Source: an uncultured Cryptobacterium sp.
Lineage (GTDB): Bacteria; Actinomycetota; Coriobacteriia; Coriobacteriales; Eggerthellaceae
DNA length: 64,000 nt
Direction of reading: 5' to 3'
Assembly (NCBI GenBank): GCA_958410215.1
Contig: CATYOF010000012.1
Coordinates: 4,896-68,895 of the forward strand
Shown: positions 53,899 to 63,185 of the stretch, one piece after another
Position numbering within the stretch: position 1 is the first letter of the stretch
How the letters are laid out: each line of letters opens with the position of its first letter
Position numbers and translations under genes: made by a program
The notes under the pieces: generated by a model
Seen by the model: only the letters and a program-made list of their open reading frames with translations
Database searches by the model: none
What the model was told of the DNA's origin: nothing

Positions 53899-54690
53899 AT
53901 GTCTCTCTTTTATCTCCCAGGTTGCAAATTCACAAAATACAACCCTACCGCAAGCGACAAACTTGCTTACTTTTGCGAATCTTACTTAGACGCTCAAGTA
54001 TTGGGATGTTGCAGTAAAGATTTCAATGCACCAAAACCTGGCGATACGGTTTTGTATGTCTGCCCCACCTGTGCACTAATCATGAAGGAATCAAATCCCT
54101 CTGCAAAACTTAAAAGCGTCTACGAAGCCGTACTTGAATATGAAGAACTACTTAAAAGAACAGTTGGTCACACTAACAAAGTTGGTAACAACACATTGAA
54201 CAACGCAACCAGCAACGCCATTCAAACTAAACCATCTTTTCACTGGATAGACTTAAAAAAGAAAGCAATAACTATACAGGACTGTTGGCGATCAAGAACA
54301 GACCTTGACCTTCAGTTGGCTATTCGCAAAGTTTTATTCAAAATGAACACAACCATCGTTGAATTAGATAGCAATTTCGATAAAGCAGATTTCTGCGGTT
54401 TAAGTCTTTTAAAAGAACCTTCTCCGCGTTATGAATGGCTTGCACCCAATCTCTTTCATGATCCGATATTCAAGCCACAGGAACCCGACGAGCAAATCCA
54501 ATTACTCAGCAATCATGCTCAGCAATACACAACTTCTACCATAGGCTGCTATTGCACTGGTTGCATTGAAGGTATAGATAGAATGAATGCTATCTTTTCT
54601 TCTGGAGAAACTAACAAAAGCAACGCCAAAAGACTTGAACCTATCCATATAGCAAGTCTCTTGGCACAGTCAATTGAACTTTCGAATTGA
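53899..54690 (+). CDS. Orphan cysteine-rich (CCG/HdrB-like) protein
   Basis: A 263-residue soluble protein with cysteine clusters: Cys9, Cys26, Cys37-Cys38, Cys55 and Cys58 in the N-terminal half (GCKFTKYNP, LGCCSKDF, CPTC), and QDCW, DFCG and CYCTGC in the C-terminal half. The spacing is like the paired CCG domains of heterodisulfide reductase subunit B and related iron-sulfur reductases, although neither half shows a textbook CCG motif. No partner flavin or ferredoxin gene is adjacent. AGGTGA precedes the ATG. Function unknown. Confidence 0.7.
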   Translation: MSLFYLPGCKFTKYNPTASDKLAYFCESYLDAQVLGCCSKDFNAPKPGDTVLYVCPTCALIMKESNPSAKLKSVYEAVLEYEELLKRTVGHTNKVGNNTLNNATSNAIQTKPSFHWIDLKKKAITIQDCWRSRTDLDLQLAIRKVLFKMNTTIVELDSNFDKADFCGLSLLKEPSPRYEWLAPNLFHDPIFKPQEPDEQIQLLSNHAQQYTTSTIGCYCTGCIEGIDRMNAIFSSGETNKSNAKRLEPIHIASLLAQSIELSN

Positions 54691-54781
54691 ACTTTCGTAG
54701 CCTACTTGCAAAATTGAGGCCAGATGAAGTTTGATCATTATTACGGTTATTCTCTTCATCCAAAAAACAAACCAAGGAAGC

Positions 54782-54824
54782 GAAAAAAAAAGAAAAAGTG
54801 CTGGCCAATTAATGACCAGCACTT
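54782..54824 (-). terminator. Terminator of ppdK
   Basis: AAGTGCTGG (54797-54805) pairs with CCAGCACTT (54816-54824). On the minus strand it runs into TTTCTTTTTTTTT, a very strong tail. Confidence 0.92.
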
Positions 54825-54883
54825 CCATTTAACAAATCAGACTTTACGAGACGCTATGAAACGTTACGAAAACCTGATGAAAA

Positions 54884-57604
54884 CTACTTGTCAGCCAATG
54901 CAGCCTGAGCAGCAGCCAAACGTGCCAAAGGTACACGATAAGGAGAGCAGCTTACATAATCCAGACCGATGCCGTAGAAGGTCTTAACAGAATCAGGATC
55001 GCCACCATGTTCGCCGCAAACACCGCAAACAATGTCGGGGTTACCCTGGTGACCAAGCTCAACACCCATCTTAACCAGCTTAGCAACACCAGGATCGACG
55101 GTTGCGAAGGGGTTATAAGGCAAGATGCGCTCTGCCAAGTACTGAGGAATAAATTCAGCCTCAACGTCGTCACGAGAGAAGCCAAACGTTGTCTGGGTAA
55201 GGTCATTGGTACCGAAGCTGAAGAAGTCTGCCTGAGTTGCAATTTCATCAGCAGTTACTGCAGCACGAGGAAGCTCGATCATGGTACCTACCGGAATCTC
55301 AAGTTCAACACCCTGTTCTTCAGCAACTTCAGCAATAACACGCTCTGCAAGTTCACGAAGCTTAGCAAGTTCAGGAACAACAGAAACCAAAGGAATCATA
55401 ATTTCAGGCTTAGGATCAAGACCTTCCTTCTTCAACTGAGCAGCCGCAGTTGCGATTGCGCGAACCTGCATTTCAGGAAGGATAGGGAACTTGATAGCCA
55501 AACGGCAACCACGAAGACCAAGCATGGGGTTAGCCTCAGAGAAGCCATCGATCTGTTCCATAAGCTTGCGCTTCTTTTCGATGACATCAGGATCGCCACC
55601 AGATGCTTCCAAGCGAGCAATCTCAACATCTAATGTACGAGCGCTTTCTAGGAACTCATGCAGTGGTGGGTCAAGCAAACGAACGATAACAGGATAGCCG
55701 TCCATTGCCTTAAACATACCCAAGAAGTCGCCCGTCTGAGCCTTAAACAAATCATCAACAGCCTTTTCGCGAACTGCTTCATCTTCATTAAGAATGAAGG
55801 TCTGGATGATCTGCTTACGATCGCCCAAGAACATATGCTCGGTACGGCAAAGACCAATACCCTGAGCACCAAACTTGCGAGCTGTTGCGGCATCTTCTGG
55901 GTTATCAGCATTAGCGCGAACACCCATGGTACGGAATTCGTCTGCCCATTCAAGAATGGTATCCAGATCGCCAGCCATTTCAGGCTCAACAAGCTCTACA
56001 GCGCCAAGAACAACAATACCGGTGGTACCGTCCAAGGAAATCATGTCGCCTTCCTTGATAACAATATCGGTACCAGAAATTGCTGCCTGCTTTGCTTCAG
56101 CGTCAATCTTTAAGGTATCAACACCGCAAACACAAGGAGCACCCATACCACGAGCAATAACAGCAGCGTGAGAAGTCTTACCACCGTGAGAAGTCAAAAT
56201 ACCTTCAGCAGCAATCATGCCTGCCAAGTCATCTGGAGTGGTTTCCCAACGTACCAAAACCGTCTTGCGACCTTCCTTGGCAGCTTCAACAGCAGCCTCA
56301 GAAGAGAACACTGCCTCGCCTACTGCAGCACCAGGAGAAGCATTCAGGCCCTTAGCTACTACATCGTAGTCAGCCTTGGTGTCGAACTGAGGATGGAGCA
56401 GCTGATCAAGCTGTTCAGGATCAACACGCTGCACTGCCTCTTCCTTAGTAATGAGGCCTTCCTTTTCCATCTCAATAGCAATGTGAAGTGCAGCCTGTGC
56501 GGTACGCTTACCAACGCGAGTCTGAAGCATCCAAAGCTTGCCCTGTTCGATAGTGAACTCAATGTCGCACATATCACGGAAGTGGTTTTCAAGAATGGTG
56601 AATACTTCTTCAAGTTCACGACCAGCTTCTTCAAGACCTTCAACATGCTTAAGGTCAGAAATAGGGCTGGTATTACGAATACCAGCAACTACGTCTTCGC
56701 CCTGAGCATTTACCAGGTAGTCACCGTAGAATTCTTTTTCACCAGTAGCAGGGTTACGGGTAAAGGCAACACCTGTTGCAGACGTATTGCCCTTGTTACC
56801 AAAGATCATCGACTGAACATTAACCGCAGTGCCAAGATCATCAGAAATCTTGTTCTGCTTACGATAAAGAATGGCGCGTGGATTATTCCAAGAACCAAAT
56901 ACTGCTTCAATTGCTAAACGAAGCTGTACATCAGGATCCTGAGGGAACTGCACCTTGCCATCAACCACCAAAGAAGGATATTCATCAGCGCTTACATTGT
57001 CGGTGAAGATACCCTTGAACACCTCTACAAGCTGTTCAAGATCTTCCGCGTTCAAATCGGTGTCAGATTCTACGCCACGTTCGCGCTTCATGATGTTGAT
57101 AGCATTTTCAAACAGATCACCATCAAGACCCATTACCACGTTGGAGAACATTTGAATAAAGCGACGATAAGAGTCCCATGCAAAGCGAGGATTTTCCGTC
57201 TGCTTAATTAAGCCGTGGATGGATTTGTCGTTAAGACCCAAGTTCAATACGGTGTCCATCATGCCAGGCATTGACATTGGTGCGCCGGAGCGAACAGATA
57301 CCAGCAGTGGATCTTCAGGATCGCCAATCTTCTTGCCGATACGAGCTTCAAGATCTTCACGATACTCTTCGATAGTGTCCAGAACTCCCTCAGGCCAGGT
57401 GTTGTTGGAGTTTGCATACTCCATGCAAGTCTGGCAAGAAATAGTGAATCCGGGAGGGACAGGAAGGCCGATGATTGCCATTTCAGCAAGGTTTGCGCCC
57501 TTACCACCAAGAATGGCCTTCATGTTGGTGTTGCCTTCAGTAACGTTCTTACCATTTGCGTCCTTACCGAAAGCATAGACGCGCTTTACTTGGTCAGTCA
57601 CCAT
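54884..57604 (-). CDS. ppdK: Pyruvate, phosphate dikinase
   Basis: This enzyme interconverts pyruvate, ATP and phosphate with phosphoenolpyruvate, AMP and pyrophosphate. It has 906 residues. The N-terminal ATP-grasp part (VYAFGKDANGKNV, GGKGANLAEM, SVRSGAP) is followed by the swivelling domain with catalytic His479 in GGKTSHAAVIARG; the neighbouring Thr477 is the regulatory site. The C-terminal PEP/pyruvate barrel has CRTEHMFLG, GFSRDD and the catalytic Cys in CGVCGEHGG. AAGGAG is close to the ATG at 57604; a GTG one codon later has better spacing and may be the true start. The upstream gene encodes its regulator. Confidence 0.97.
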   Translation of the reverse strand: MVTDQVKRVYAFGKDANGKNVTEGNTNMKAILGGKGANLAEMAIIGLPVPPGFTISCQTCMEYANSNNTWPEGVLDTIEEYREDLEARIGKKIGDPEDPLLVSVRSGAPMSMPGMMDTVLNLGLNDKSIHGLIKQTENPRFAWDSYRRFIQMFSNVVMGLDGDLFENAINIMKRERGVESDTDLNAEDLEQLVEVFKGIFTDNVSADEYPSLVVDGKVQFPQDPDVQLRLAIEAVFGSWNNPRAILYRKQNKISDDLGTAVNVQSMIFGNKGNTSATGVAFTRNPATGEKEFYGDYLVNAQGEDVVAGIRNTSPISDLKHVEGLEEAGRELEEVFTILENHFRDMCDIEFTIEQGKLWMLQTRVGKRTAQAALHIAIEMEKEGLITKEEAVQRVDPEQLDQLLHPQFDTKADYDVVAKGLNASPGAAVGEAVFSSEAAVEAAKEGRKTVLVRWETTPDDLAGMIAAEGILTSHGGKTSHAAVIARGMGAPCVCGVDTLKIDAEAKQAAISGTDIVIKEGDMISLDGTTGIVVLGAVELVEPEMAGDLDTILEWADEFRTMGVRANADNPEDAATARKFGAQGIGLCRTEHMFLGDRKQIIQTFILNEDEAVREKAVDDLFKAQTGDFLGMFKAMDGYPVIVRLLDPPLHEFLESARTLDVEIARLEASGGDPDVIEKKRKLMEQIDGFSEANPMLGLRGCRLAIKFPILPEMQVRAIATAAAQLKKEGLDPKPEIMIPLVSVVPELAKLRELAERVIAEVAEEQGVELEIPVGTMIELPRAAVTADEIATQADFFSFGTNDLTQTTFGFSRDDVEAEFIPQYLAERILPYNPFATVDPGVAKLVKMGVELGHQGNPDIVCGVCGEHGGDPDSVKTFYGIGLDYVSCSPYRVPLARLAAAQAALADK

Positions 57605-57640
57605 GTTCTCCTTAGATTAAACTTTTCTTCTTCACGCACA

Positions 57641-58516
57641 TTAATCAAATTGTGGGTGAGCATTCTCATAATACCGCAAAATCTCTTGCGCTGTTTCTTC
57701 GATTGCCCTGTTGTCGGTGCGAATAACAATGCATCCGAGCTTACGCATTAAGGATCGAGCGCTTTCCAAATCTTGGTAGACACACTCCAAATCCGCATAA
57801 GAAGCAGCCACATTAGTGGCTTTTCCGAGGCGTTTCTTTCGAATATCAGCTAAAATTTCCGCGGAAATTATAAGACCAAATAAGCGAGTTGGATCAACTT
57901 CAAAAATCTCTTTAGGCGGATCAGATTGGGGGTCGAGCGGCACGTTAGCTACCTTGTATCCCATCTGCGAAAGGTAAATGGAAAGGGGAGTTTTCGACGA
58001 ACGCGACACCCCAATAAGCACAATATCAGCCTTGGTAAGATCCTGAGGATTGCGCCCATCGTCATGAGAAATAGTAAATTCCATTGCATCGATACGACGG
58101 AAATAGTATTCATTGACCGAATGAATTTTTCCTGGCTTTACAATGGGATCCTGTCCCGAAGCCTGCGTAAGCGCATCAAGAGCAGGACTCATAGCATCAA
58201 CCGCAATGATAATATCGTCATTTTTCTTAATGTATTCCTGCAAGGCATGACGCATATCGGGAGATACCAGCGTATAAAAAAGCACAAAAGGATATTCGCC
58301 CAAACGACGATGTAGTGATACATGCGCATCAATTTCTGAAATCATTTCCCTTTGTGAACTAACGCGGGGAAGAATTTCTATAGCGGGATCAAATACCTCA
58401 AAGCAAGCCGCAGCAGCACGTACCAACCCCTGAGCGGTAGTTCCTACCGAGTCAGACACAATATGAACCGTAGGTAAGGTCTTGGAGCTTTTACCTTGCA
58501 AAATCCACTTTTGCAT
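57641..58516 (-). CDS. Pyruvate phosphate dikinase regulatory protein (bifunctional kinase/pyrophosphorylase)
   Basis: A 291-residue DUF299 protein. It uses ADP to phosphorylate the regulatory Thr of PPDK and inorganic phosphate to remove it, switching the enzyme with energy state. Marks are HIVSDSVGTTAQ at the N-terminus and the P-loop-like GVSRSSKTPLSIYLSQ with ANVPL. The ATG at 58516 follows AGGAG; an upstream frame extension of 18 residues lacks a site. It lies 36 bases before ppdK, which confirms the target over PEP synthase. Confidence 0.94.
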   Translation of the reverse strand: MQKWILQGKSSKTLPTVHIVSDSVGTTAQGLVRAAAACFEVFDPAIEILPRVSSQREMISEIDAHVSLHRRLGEYPFVLFYTLVSPDMRHALQEYIKKNDDIIIAVDAMSPALDALTQASGQDPIVKPGKIHSVNEYYFRRIDAMEFTISHDDGRNPQDLTKADIVLIGVSRSSKTPLSIYLSQMGYKVANVPLDPQSDPPKEIFEVDPTRLFGLIISAEILADIRKKRLGKATNVAASYADLECVYQDLESARSLMRKLGCIVIRTDNRAIEETAQEILRYYENAHPQFD

Positions 58517-58550
58517 TGTTCTCCTTCCTCTATAAAACTCTACAGAAACA

Positions 58551-58577
58551 AAAAGCGGCCCTTGTTGCAAGAGCCGC
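58551..58577 (-). terminator. Terminator of glyQ-glyS
   Basis: GCGGCCCTTG pairs with CAAGAGCCGC (one G-U), followed on the minus strand by TTTTTGTTT. Confidence 0.8.
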
Positions 58578-58588
58578 CTGATTAAACG

Positions 58589-60661
58589 CTATTTTGAAAG
58601 TAACGAAAAATCGGCCACGTGAGTAAACACACCCACAAAGCGATTCAAAAGCTTCAAACGATTTTCACGAAGCGCCTGGTCTTCATCCATGATCATCACG
58701 CGCTCAAAGAACAAATCGATCGGTCCGCGCAAAGAAGCAAGTTCCTTTAGGGCATCAGCATAGTTATCGGCTTCAAGTGCTAACGCTACCCTGTTTTCCG
58801 CCTGTACAACCGCACAAGACAGGGCATGTTCCACTTCGGTAAGCAAGCTTTCATCAACACCGCTTCCAAGCTGGGGGTCACGCAAGTTGTTAGCACGAGC
58901 ATAAGCTGTTGCTAAGTTTTCAAAGGTTTCAGGCTCATTGCTGCGGGCTTGTTCCAATGCTTCAACACGACGAATAAGCTCCAAAGGTTCCTGCACCCCA
59001 GCAGCTAGCACAGCATCAATAGCATCAAGACCCTTTCCGCCATCACGCAGCATAACCCGCGTTCTGGTAATAAAGAAGTCAATCACCTCATCACGAACAG
59101 CTTGCGTATCAAATTCGATACCAGATTGCGCATACAGCTTCAATGAAGCATCGATTGCTGATACTAAACTAACTGAAAGAGGGTTTTCGCAAGAAAGCAT
59201 TGCCACAATACCAATAGCACTACGGCGTAAGGCGAAGGGGTCAGAAGATCCACTTGGTCCTTGCCCAACTGAGAACAAACCGCAAATAGTATCCAATTTA
59301 TCAGCGAGAGCTACCACTTTTCCTGCGTTTGTTTCAGGAACTTCATCGCCTGCAAAACGAGGACGATAGTGCTGCTCAATAGCTTGTGCTACTTGAGGCG
59401 TTTCCCCGGAAGCTAAGGCATAATAGGAGCCCATAACGCCCTGCACCGAAGTAAATTCAATTACGGCACTGGTTACCAAGTCAGCCTTGCACAGCTTTGC
59501 CGCACGAAGTGCATCATGAGCTTCCTGACCCACCAGGCCCGCGTCTTTTACCAGATGATCCGCCAGACCAACAATGCGGTTGGTTTTGTCTAGCATGGTG
59601 CCTAATTTTTCTTGGAATACCACTTCTGAGAGCTGATCAACGTATGATTCTAACGGCTTCTTCAGGTCCTCATCATAGAAGAATTTGGCATCGTACAAAC
59701 GAGCACGAACAACACGTTCATTACCATCGATGATGGTTTCAGAACAAGCGGGATCACCATTACCAACCACAATAAAGCGATTAGTTAGTTTGCCTGCCTC
59801 GTCATATAAGGGGAAATAGCGCTGATGCATAAGCATGGCATCAACAATAATTTCTTCGGGTACCTGCAAGAATTCCTTATCAAACGTGCCTACAAGCACG
59901 GTGGGATATTCTGCCAGGTTAATCACTTCAACCAAGGTTTTCGCAGGTAATACCGCATGGAATCCTGTTTCTTTTTCCACAGTTGCTACCCCATTGCGAA
60001 TAACTTCTTCACGCTCTGTTTCAGAGGGGACCACAAACGCTTGACGAACCACTGAAACCAAATCACTTGCCGAAGCTACTTCAAACGGACCAGGTGCCAA
60101 AAAACGATGACCATAGGTAAGACGATCAGCCGTCAAACCTGCAAACGTGAAAGGAATTACCTCAGATCCAAACAAGGCTACAAACCAGCGAATAGGACGG
60201 GAATAATATTCCGATTCACTACCCCAACGCTGAGACTTAGGCCATGAAATACCACGAACGATACCCTCAAGCACACTTGATAACAATGTAGAAACCTGAA
60301 CCGAAGGGGTATGAGTGCGCGCATACACATAGCCATCCTCTACCACCAAATCGGCGGGATCGACGCCTTTACCACGCGCAAAACCCTGAGCTGCTTTGGT
60401 GGGATTACCCTGTTCATCAAAAGCAATTTTTGCCGAAGGGCCTTTAAATACTTCATTTTTTTCTTCAGTTGCCTCAGGAATGTCATGTACTACCACAATT
60501 AAACGACGAGGAGAAGAATATATTTCTGTTTCCCCATGAGGAATTGCCGCCTCGTCAAGTAAACGAGGTGCCAACGATTGAAGCTGCTTTACTGCATTGG
60601 ATAAATCAAAGGCAGGAATTTCTTCAGTGCCAATTTCAAAAGCAAGACTTTGCTGCGCCAT
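58589..60661 (-). CDS. glyS: Glycyl-tRNA synthetase beta subunit
   Basis: The tRNA-binding subunit of the tetrameric glycyl-tRNA synthetase. It has 690 residues, from FEIGTEEIPAFDL at the start, through the DMMLMHQRYFPLYD-like core and LADKLDTICGLFSVG, to the DALR-like C-terminal anticodon domain. It starts two bases after the glyQ stop. Most Actinobacteria carry the single-chain enzyme, so the two-subunit type is a useful clade marker. Confidence 0.97.
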   Translation of the reverse strand: MAQQSLAFEIGTEEIPAFDLSNAVKQLQSLAPRLLDEAAIPHGETEIYSSPRRLIVVVHDIPEATEEKNEVFKGPSAKIAFDEQGNPTKAAQGFARGKGVDPADLVVEDGYVYARTHTPSVQVSTLLSSVLEGIVRGISWPKSQRWGSESEYYSRPIRWFVALFGSEVIPFTFAGLTADRLTYGHRFLAPGPFEVASASDLVSVVRQAFVVPSETEREEVIRNGVATVEKETGFHAVLPAKTLVEVINLAEYPTVLVGTFDKEFLQVPEEIIVDAMLMHQRYFPLYDEAGKLTNRFIVVGNGDPACSETIIDGNERVVRARLYDAKFFYDEDLKKPLESYVDQLSEVVFQEKLGTMLDKTNRIVGLADHLVKDAGLVGQEAHDALRAAKLCKADLVTSAVIEFTSVQGVMGSYYALASGETPQVAQAIEQHYRPRFAGDEVPETNAGKVVALADKLDTICGLFSVGQGPSGSSDPFALRRSAIGIVAMLSCENPLSVSLVSAIDASLKLYAQSGIEFDTQAVRDEVIDFFITRTRVMLRDGGKGLDAIDAVLAAGVQEPLELIRRVEALEQARSNEPETFENLATAYARANNLRDPQLGSGVDESLLTEVEHALSCAVVQAENRVALALEADNYADALKELASLRGPIDLFFERVMIMDEDQALRENRLKLLNRFVGVFTHVADFSLLSK

Positions 60662-60663
60662 TC

Positions 60664-61602
60664 CTATTCTCCTTTTTCATCCTGAGCAGGCTTAATACCA
60701 ACAACATGTTCCAGATATGATGCGCAACATGCTTTTGCAATAGTGCGAACACGCAAAATATAAGCCATTCGTTCGGTTGCACTAATTACCCCACGTGCAT
60801 CGAGCAAGTTAAACGCATGAGAACATTTCAAAACGTAGTCATAGGCAGGAAGAGGAAGGCCTGCTTCCAAAACACGCTTGCATTCAGCCTCATAACGATC
60901 AAATTCACCAAAAAGTAAATCAGTATCTGCAATTTCAAAGTTATAGGCAGAAAATTCGCGTTCGTTTTCAAGGAATACATCACCGTAGGTGAAAACGGTT
61001 CCGTCATCGCTGCGAGCCCAGATAAGATCATAAACTGAATCAACGCCTTGAATATACATAGCTAAGCGTTCCAAGCCATAAGTAATTTCAGAAGGCACGG
61101 GCCGACACTCAAATCCGCCAACCTGCTGGAAATAGGTAAACTGGGTAACTTCCATACCGTTGAGCCATACTTCCCAACCAAGACCCCATGCACCAAGGGT
61201 TGGGCTTTCCCAGTCGTCTTCAACAAAACGAATGTCGTGCTTTTCAGGCTCAATACCAATGGTACGAAGTGAATTCAAATATAAGTCCTGAACATTATCA
61301 GGAGAAGGCTTCATAAGAACCTGAAACTGGTAGTAGTGCTGCATTCGATTAGGATTTTCGCCATAACGACCATCCGCAGGACGACGACAAGGCTGTACGT
61401 AAGCCGTTTTCCATGTATCGGGGCCTAAGCTGCGCAGAGTGGTTGCTGTATGAAAGGTACCCGCACCGACTTCGTTGTCATAAGGCTGCATAATAACGCA
61501 TCCTAAATTAGCCCAATAGCGCTGAAGAGACAGGATCATATCCTGAAACGTCAGCACTTCAGAGGCACATGAAGCAGATGCGTCTGATGCAAGATTAGTC
61601 AT
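60664..61602 (-). CDS. glyQ: Glycyl-tRNA synthetase alpha subunit
   Basis: The catalytic subunit, 312 residues. Class II motifs are marked by LTFQDMILSLQRYW, QPYDNEVGAGTFHTATTLRSLGP and QPCRRPADGRYGENPNRMQ. The ATG at 61602 has AAAGGAG five bases upstream; an in-frame upstream start would overlap a less likely leader. No T-box leader was recognised before it. Two tandem 27-bp repeats lie just upstream. Confidence 0.97.
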   Translation of the reverse strand: MTNLASDASASCASEVLTFQDMILSLQRYWANLGCVIMQPYDNEVGAGTFHTATTLRSLGPDTWKTAYVQPCRRPADGRYGENPNRMQHYYQFQVLMKPSPDNVQDLYLNSLRTIGIEPEKHDIRFVEDDWESPTLGAWGLGWEVWLNGMEVTQFTYFQQVGGFECRPVPSEITYGLERLAMYIQGVDSVYDLIWARSDDGTVFTYGDVFLENEREFSAYNFEIADTDLLFGEFDRYEAECKRVLEAGLPLPAYDYVLKCSHAFNLLDARGVISATERMAYILRVRTIAKACCASYLEHVVGIKPAQDEKGE

Positions 61603-61667
61603 TACAACTCCTTTATCAAATAGAACACTCATTCGTTATAACGTTATAAAACCTCAACGGGCAAAGC

Positions 61668-61721
61668 GTGACAAACGCCCTGTCCACTTGTCACGTAACA
61701 AACGCCCTGTCCACTTGTCAC
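61668..61721. repeat. Two tandem 27-bp palindromic repeats, copies 2 and 3 (REP-like)
   Basis: 61668-61694 and 61695-61721 differ at one base (GTGACAA against GTAACAA) and share the core ACGCCCTGTCCACTTGTCAC. Copy 1, in reverse orientation, is at 45774. They lie between lepB and glyQ. Confidence 0.85.
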
Positions 61722-61733
61722 ACCTGTCGCACA

Positions 61734-62306
61734 TTAAGATAGCAAACCAATGCGATCAAGTGGCCAATAGATTAACACCGCTTTACCAAAAATAGTGTTG
61801 GAATCAATGGGCCCAAAATAGCGCGAATCTGATGAATTTTCACGATTATCACCCATCACCCAAACTTCGCCTTTAGGAACGGTATACGGATAACTTATGG
61901 ATACATTTCCTGCCGTTTGAGAAAGTGGATAGGTTTCACCAGTGGTATAGGGCTCGCTTTGAGCTACTCCATCAATGTAAAGCACTCCACCAGACATGGA
62001 AACCGTTTGTCCTTCAGTAGCAATAACACGCTTAACCAAAACGCGCGAAGGAACTTGCGGATCAGAAAACACGACGATATCGCCTGGCTGAACGTCAGAG
62101 AAGTGGTAACTTACCTTTTCGGCAAAGAGCCTATCACCAGTCATGATGGTTGTTTCCATCGAAGCAGAAGGAACCTCAAACGGTTCAATAACATAGGCCC
62201 TGATTCCCCATGCTGCAGCAAGAACCACTGCTACACAGATTACAAAACTAAGAAATCGCTTTAAGATGCCCGGCTGTCGCCTTGTAGCGTGCTGTCCGGA
62301 ATCCAC
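61734..62306 (-). CDS. lepB: Type I signal peptidase
   Basis: A 190-residue membrane protease that removes signal peptides. One N-terminal helix (about 17-34) is followed by the catalytic Ser49 (PSASMETT) and Lys92 (VLVKRVIA), and GDNRENSSDSRYFG closes the fold. The Gram-positive short form. The start is GTG at 62306 after AGGATGAGG. It occupies the place after trmD where rplS often lies. Confidence 0.95.
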   Translation of the reverse strand: MDSGQHATRRQPGILKRFLSFVICVAVVLAAAWGIRAYVIEPFEVPSASMETTIMTGDRLFAEKVSYHFSDVQPGDIVVFSDPQVPSRVLVKRVIATEGQTVSMSGGVLYIDGVAQSEPYTTGETYPLSQTAGNVSISYPYTVPKGEVWVMGDNRENSSDSRYFGPIDSNTIFGKAVLIYWPLDRIGLLS

Positions 62307-62447
62307 AGAGCCTCATCCTTTCTTGCTTTAATCCACCCAACAAAGCAACCTAACGAGAAACTTATCACGTCGCTTGTTGTGCCGATATACCATTACCTGC
62401 CATTGTTTTAATTGTTCATATTAAGACAAAGTTAACCCTGATAGTTC

Positions 62448-63173
62448 CTAGTCCTTAAGAGAATCAAGAAAATTTCGTTCAGCGTTACTAAGGTTTGCGT
62501 TTGACAATAAATCGGGTCGCCACCGTTTCGTACGAATGAGGCTTTGCTCGCGCCGCCATTCAGCAATTTTGGCATGATGGCCCGACAATAAAACTTCGGG
62601 TACTTTCATTCCGCGATATTCAGCAGGTCGGGTGTACTGAGGATATTCAAGCAAACCATCATAGAAGCTTTCATCTACGGCACTTCCCTCGTCGCCTAAT
62701 ACGCCATCAATACGACGCACCACCGCATCAATGACCACCATCGAAGCTAATTCCCCACTGGTTAATACATAATCACCAATCGAAAGAACCTTATCAGCCA
62801 GAGAATATACCCGCTCATCTATGCCTTCATAATGGCCACAAATAAAGAAGAGATGGGGCTTACGCGCCAATTCAAGCGTCAAAGCATCATTGAATACTTC
62901 ACCGGTAGGAGAAAGAAAAATTACATAGGGTTTTTCTTTTGCACGAGCAAAAAGATCGTCGCACGCTTCAAAAATTGGTTCACACTTCATAACCAAACCT
63001 TGACCACCGCCATACGGCTCGTCATCGGTTGTACGGTGTTTATCGTGAGTCCAGTCGCGCAAATCATGCGCCGTAAAGTCTAAATATCCTTTTTCCTGAG
63101 CAATACGCATCATGGATTCATTCATGATCGAATCATAACAATGAGGAAACACTGAAAGAGTTTCTATTTTCAT
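62448..63173 (-). CDS. trmD: tRNA (guanine-N1)-methyltransferase
   Basis: This enzyme methylates G37 next to the anticodon to prevent frameshifting. It has 241 residues. The trefoil-knot SAM site has GHYEGIDERV and SIGDYVLTSGE, and the catalytic Asp region is PYGGGQGLVMK. AGGAG lies nine bases before the ATG. It follows rimM by 12 bases. Confidence 0.97.
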   Translation of the reverse strand: MKIETLSVFPHCYDSIMNESMMRIAQEKGYLDFTAHDLRDWTHDKHRTTDDEPYGGGQGLVMKCEPIFEACDDLFARAKEKPYVIFLSPTGEVFNDALTLELARKPHLFFICGHYEGIDERVYSLADKVLSIGDYVLTSGELASMVVIDAVVRRIDGVLGDEGSAVDESFYDGLLEYPQYTRPAEYRGMKVPEVLLSGHHAKIAEWRREQSLIRTKRWRPDLLSNANLSNAERNFLDSLKD

Positions 63174-63185
63174 GAATGAAATCTC

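Noticed and set aside
54724..54987. Lys-rich 87-codon frame at the ppdK end
   Set aside because: Its basic run is the ppdK terminator T-tract read in reverse, and the rest lies antisense to ppdK.
45774..61721. CRISPR array from the 27-bp repeats
   Set aside because: Two copies abut with no spacer and the third is 16 kb away in reverse orientation. There are no cas genes.
61603..61733. T-box leader before glyQ
   Set aside because: The region is short and filled by tandem repeats. No specifier loop or antiterminator is visible.
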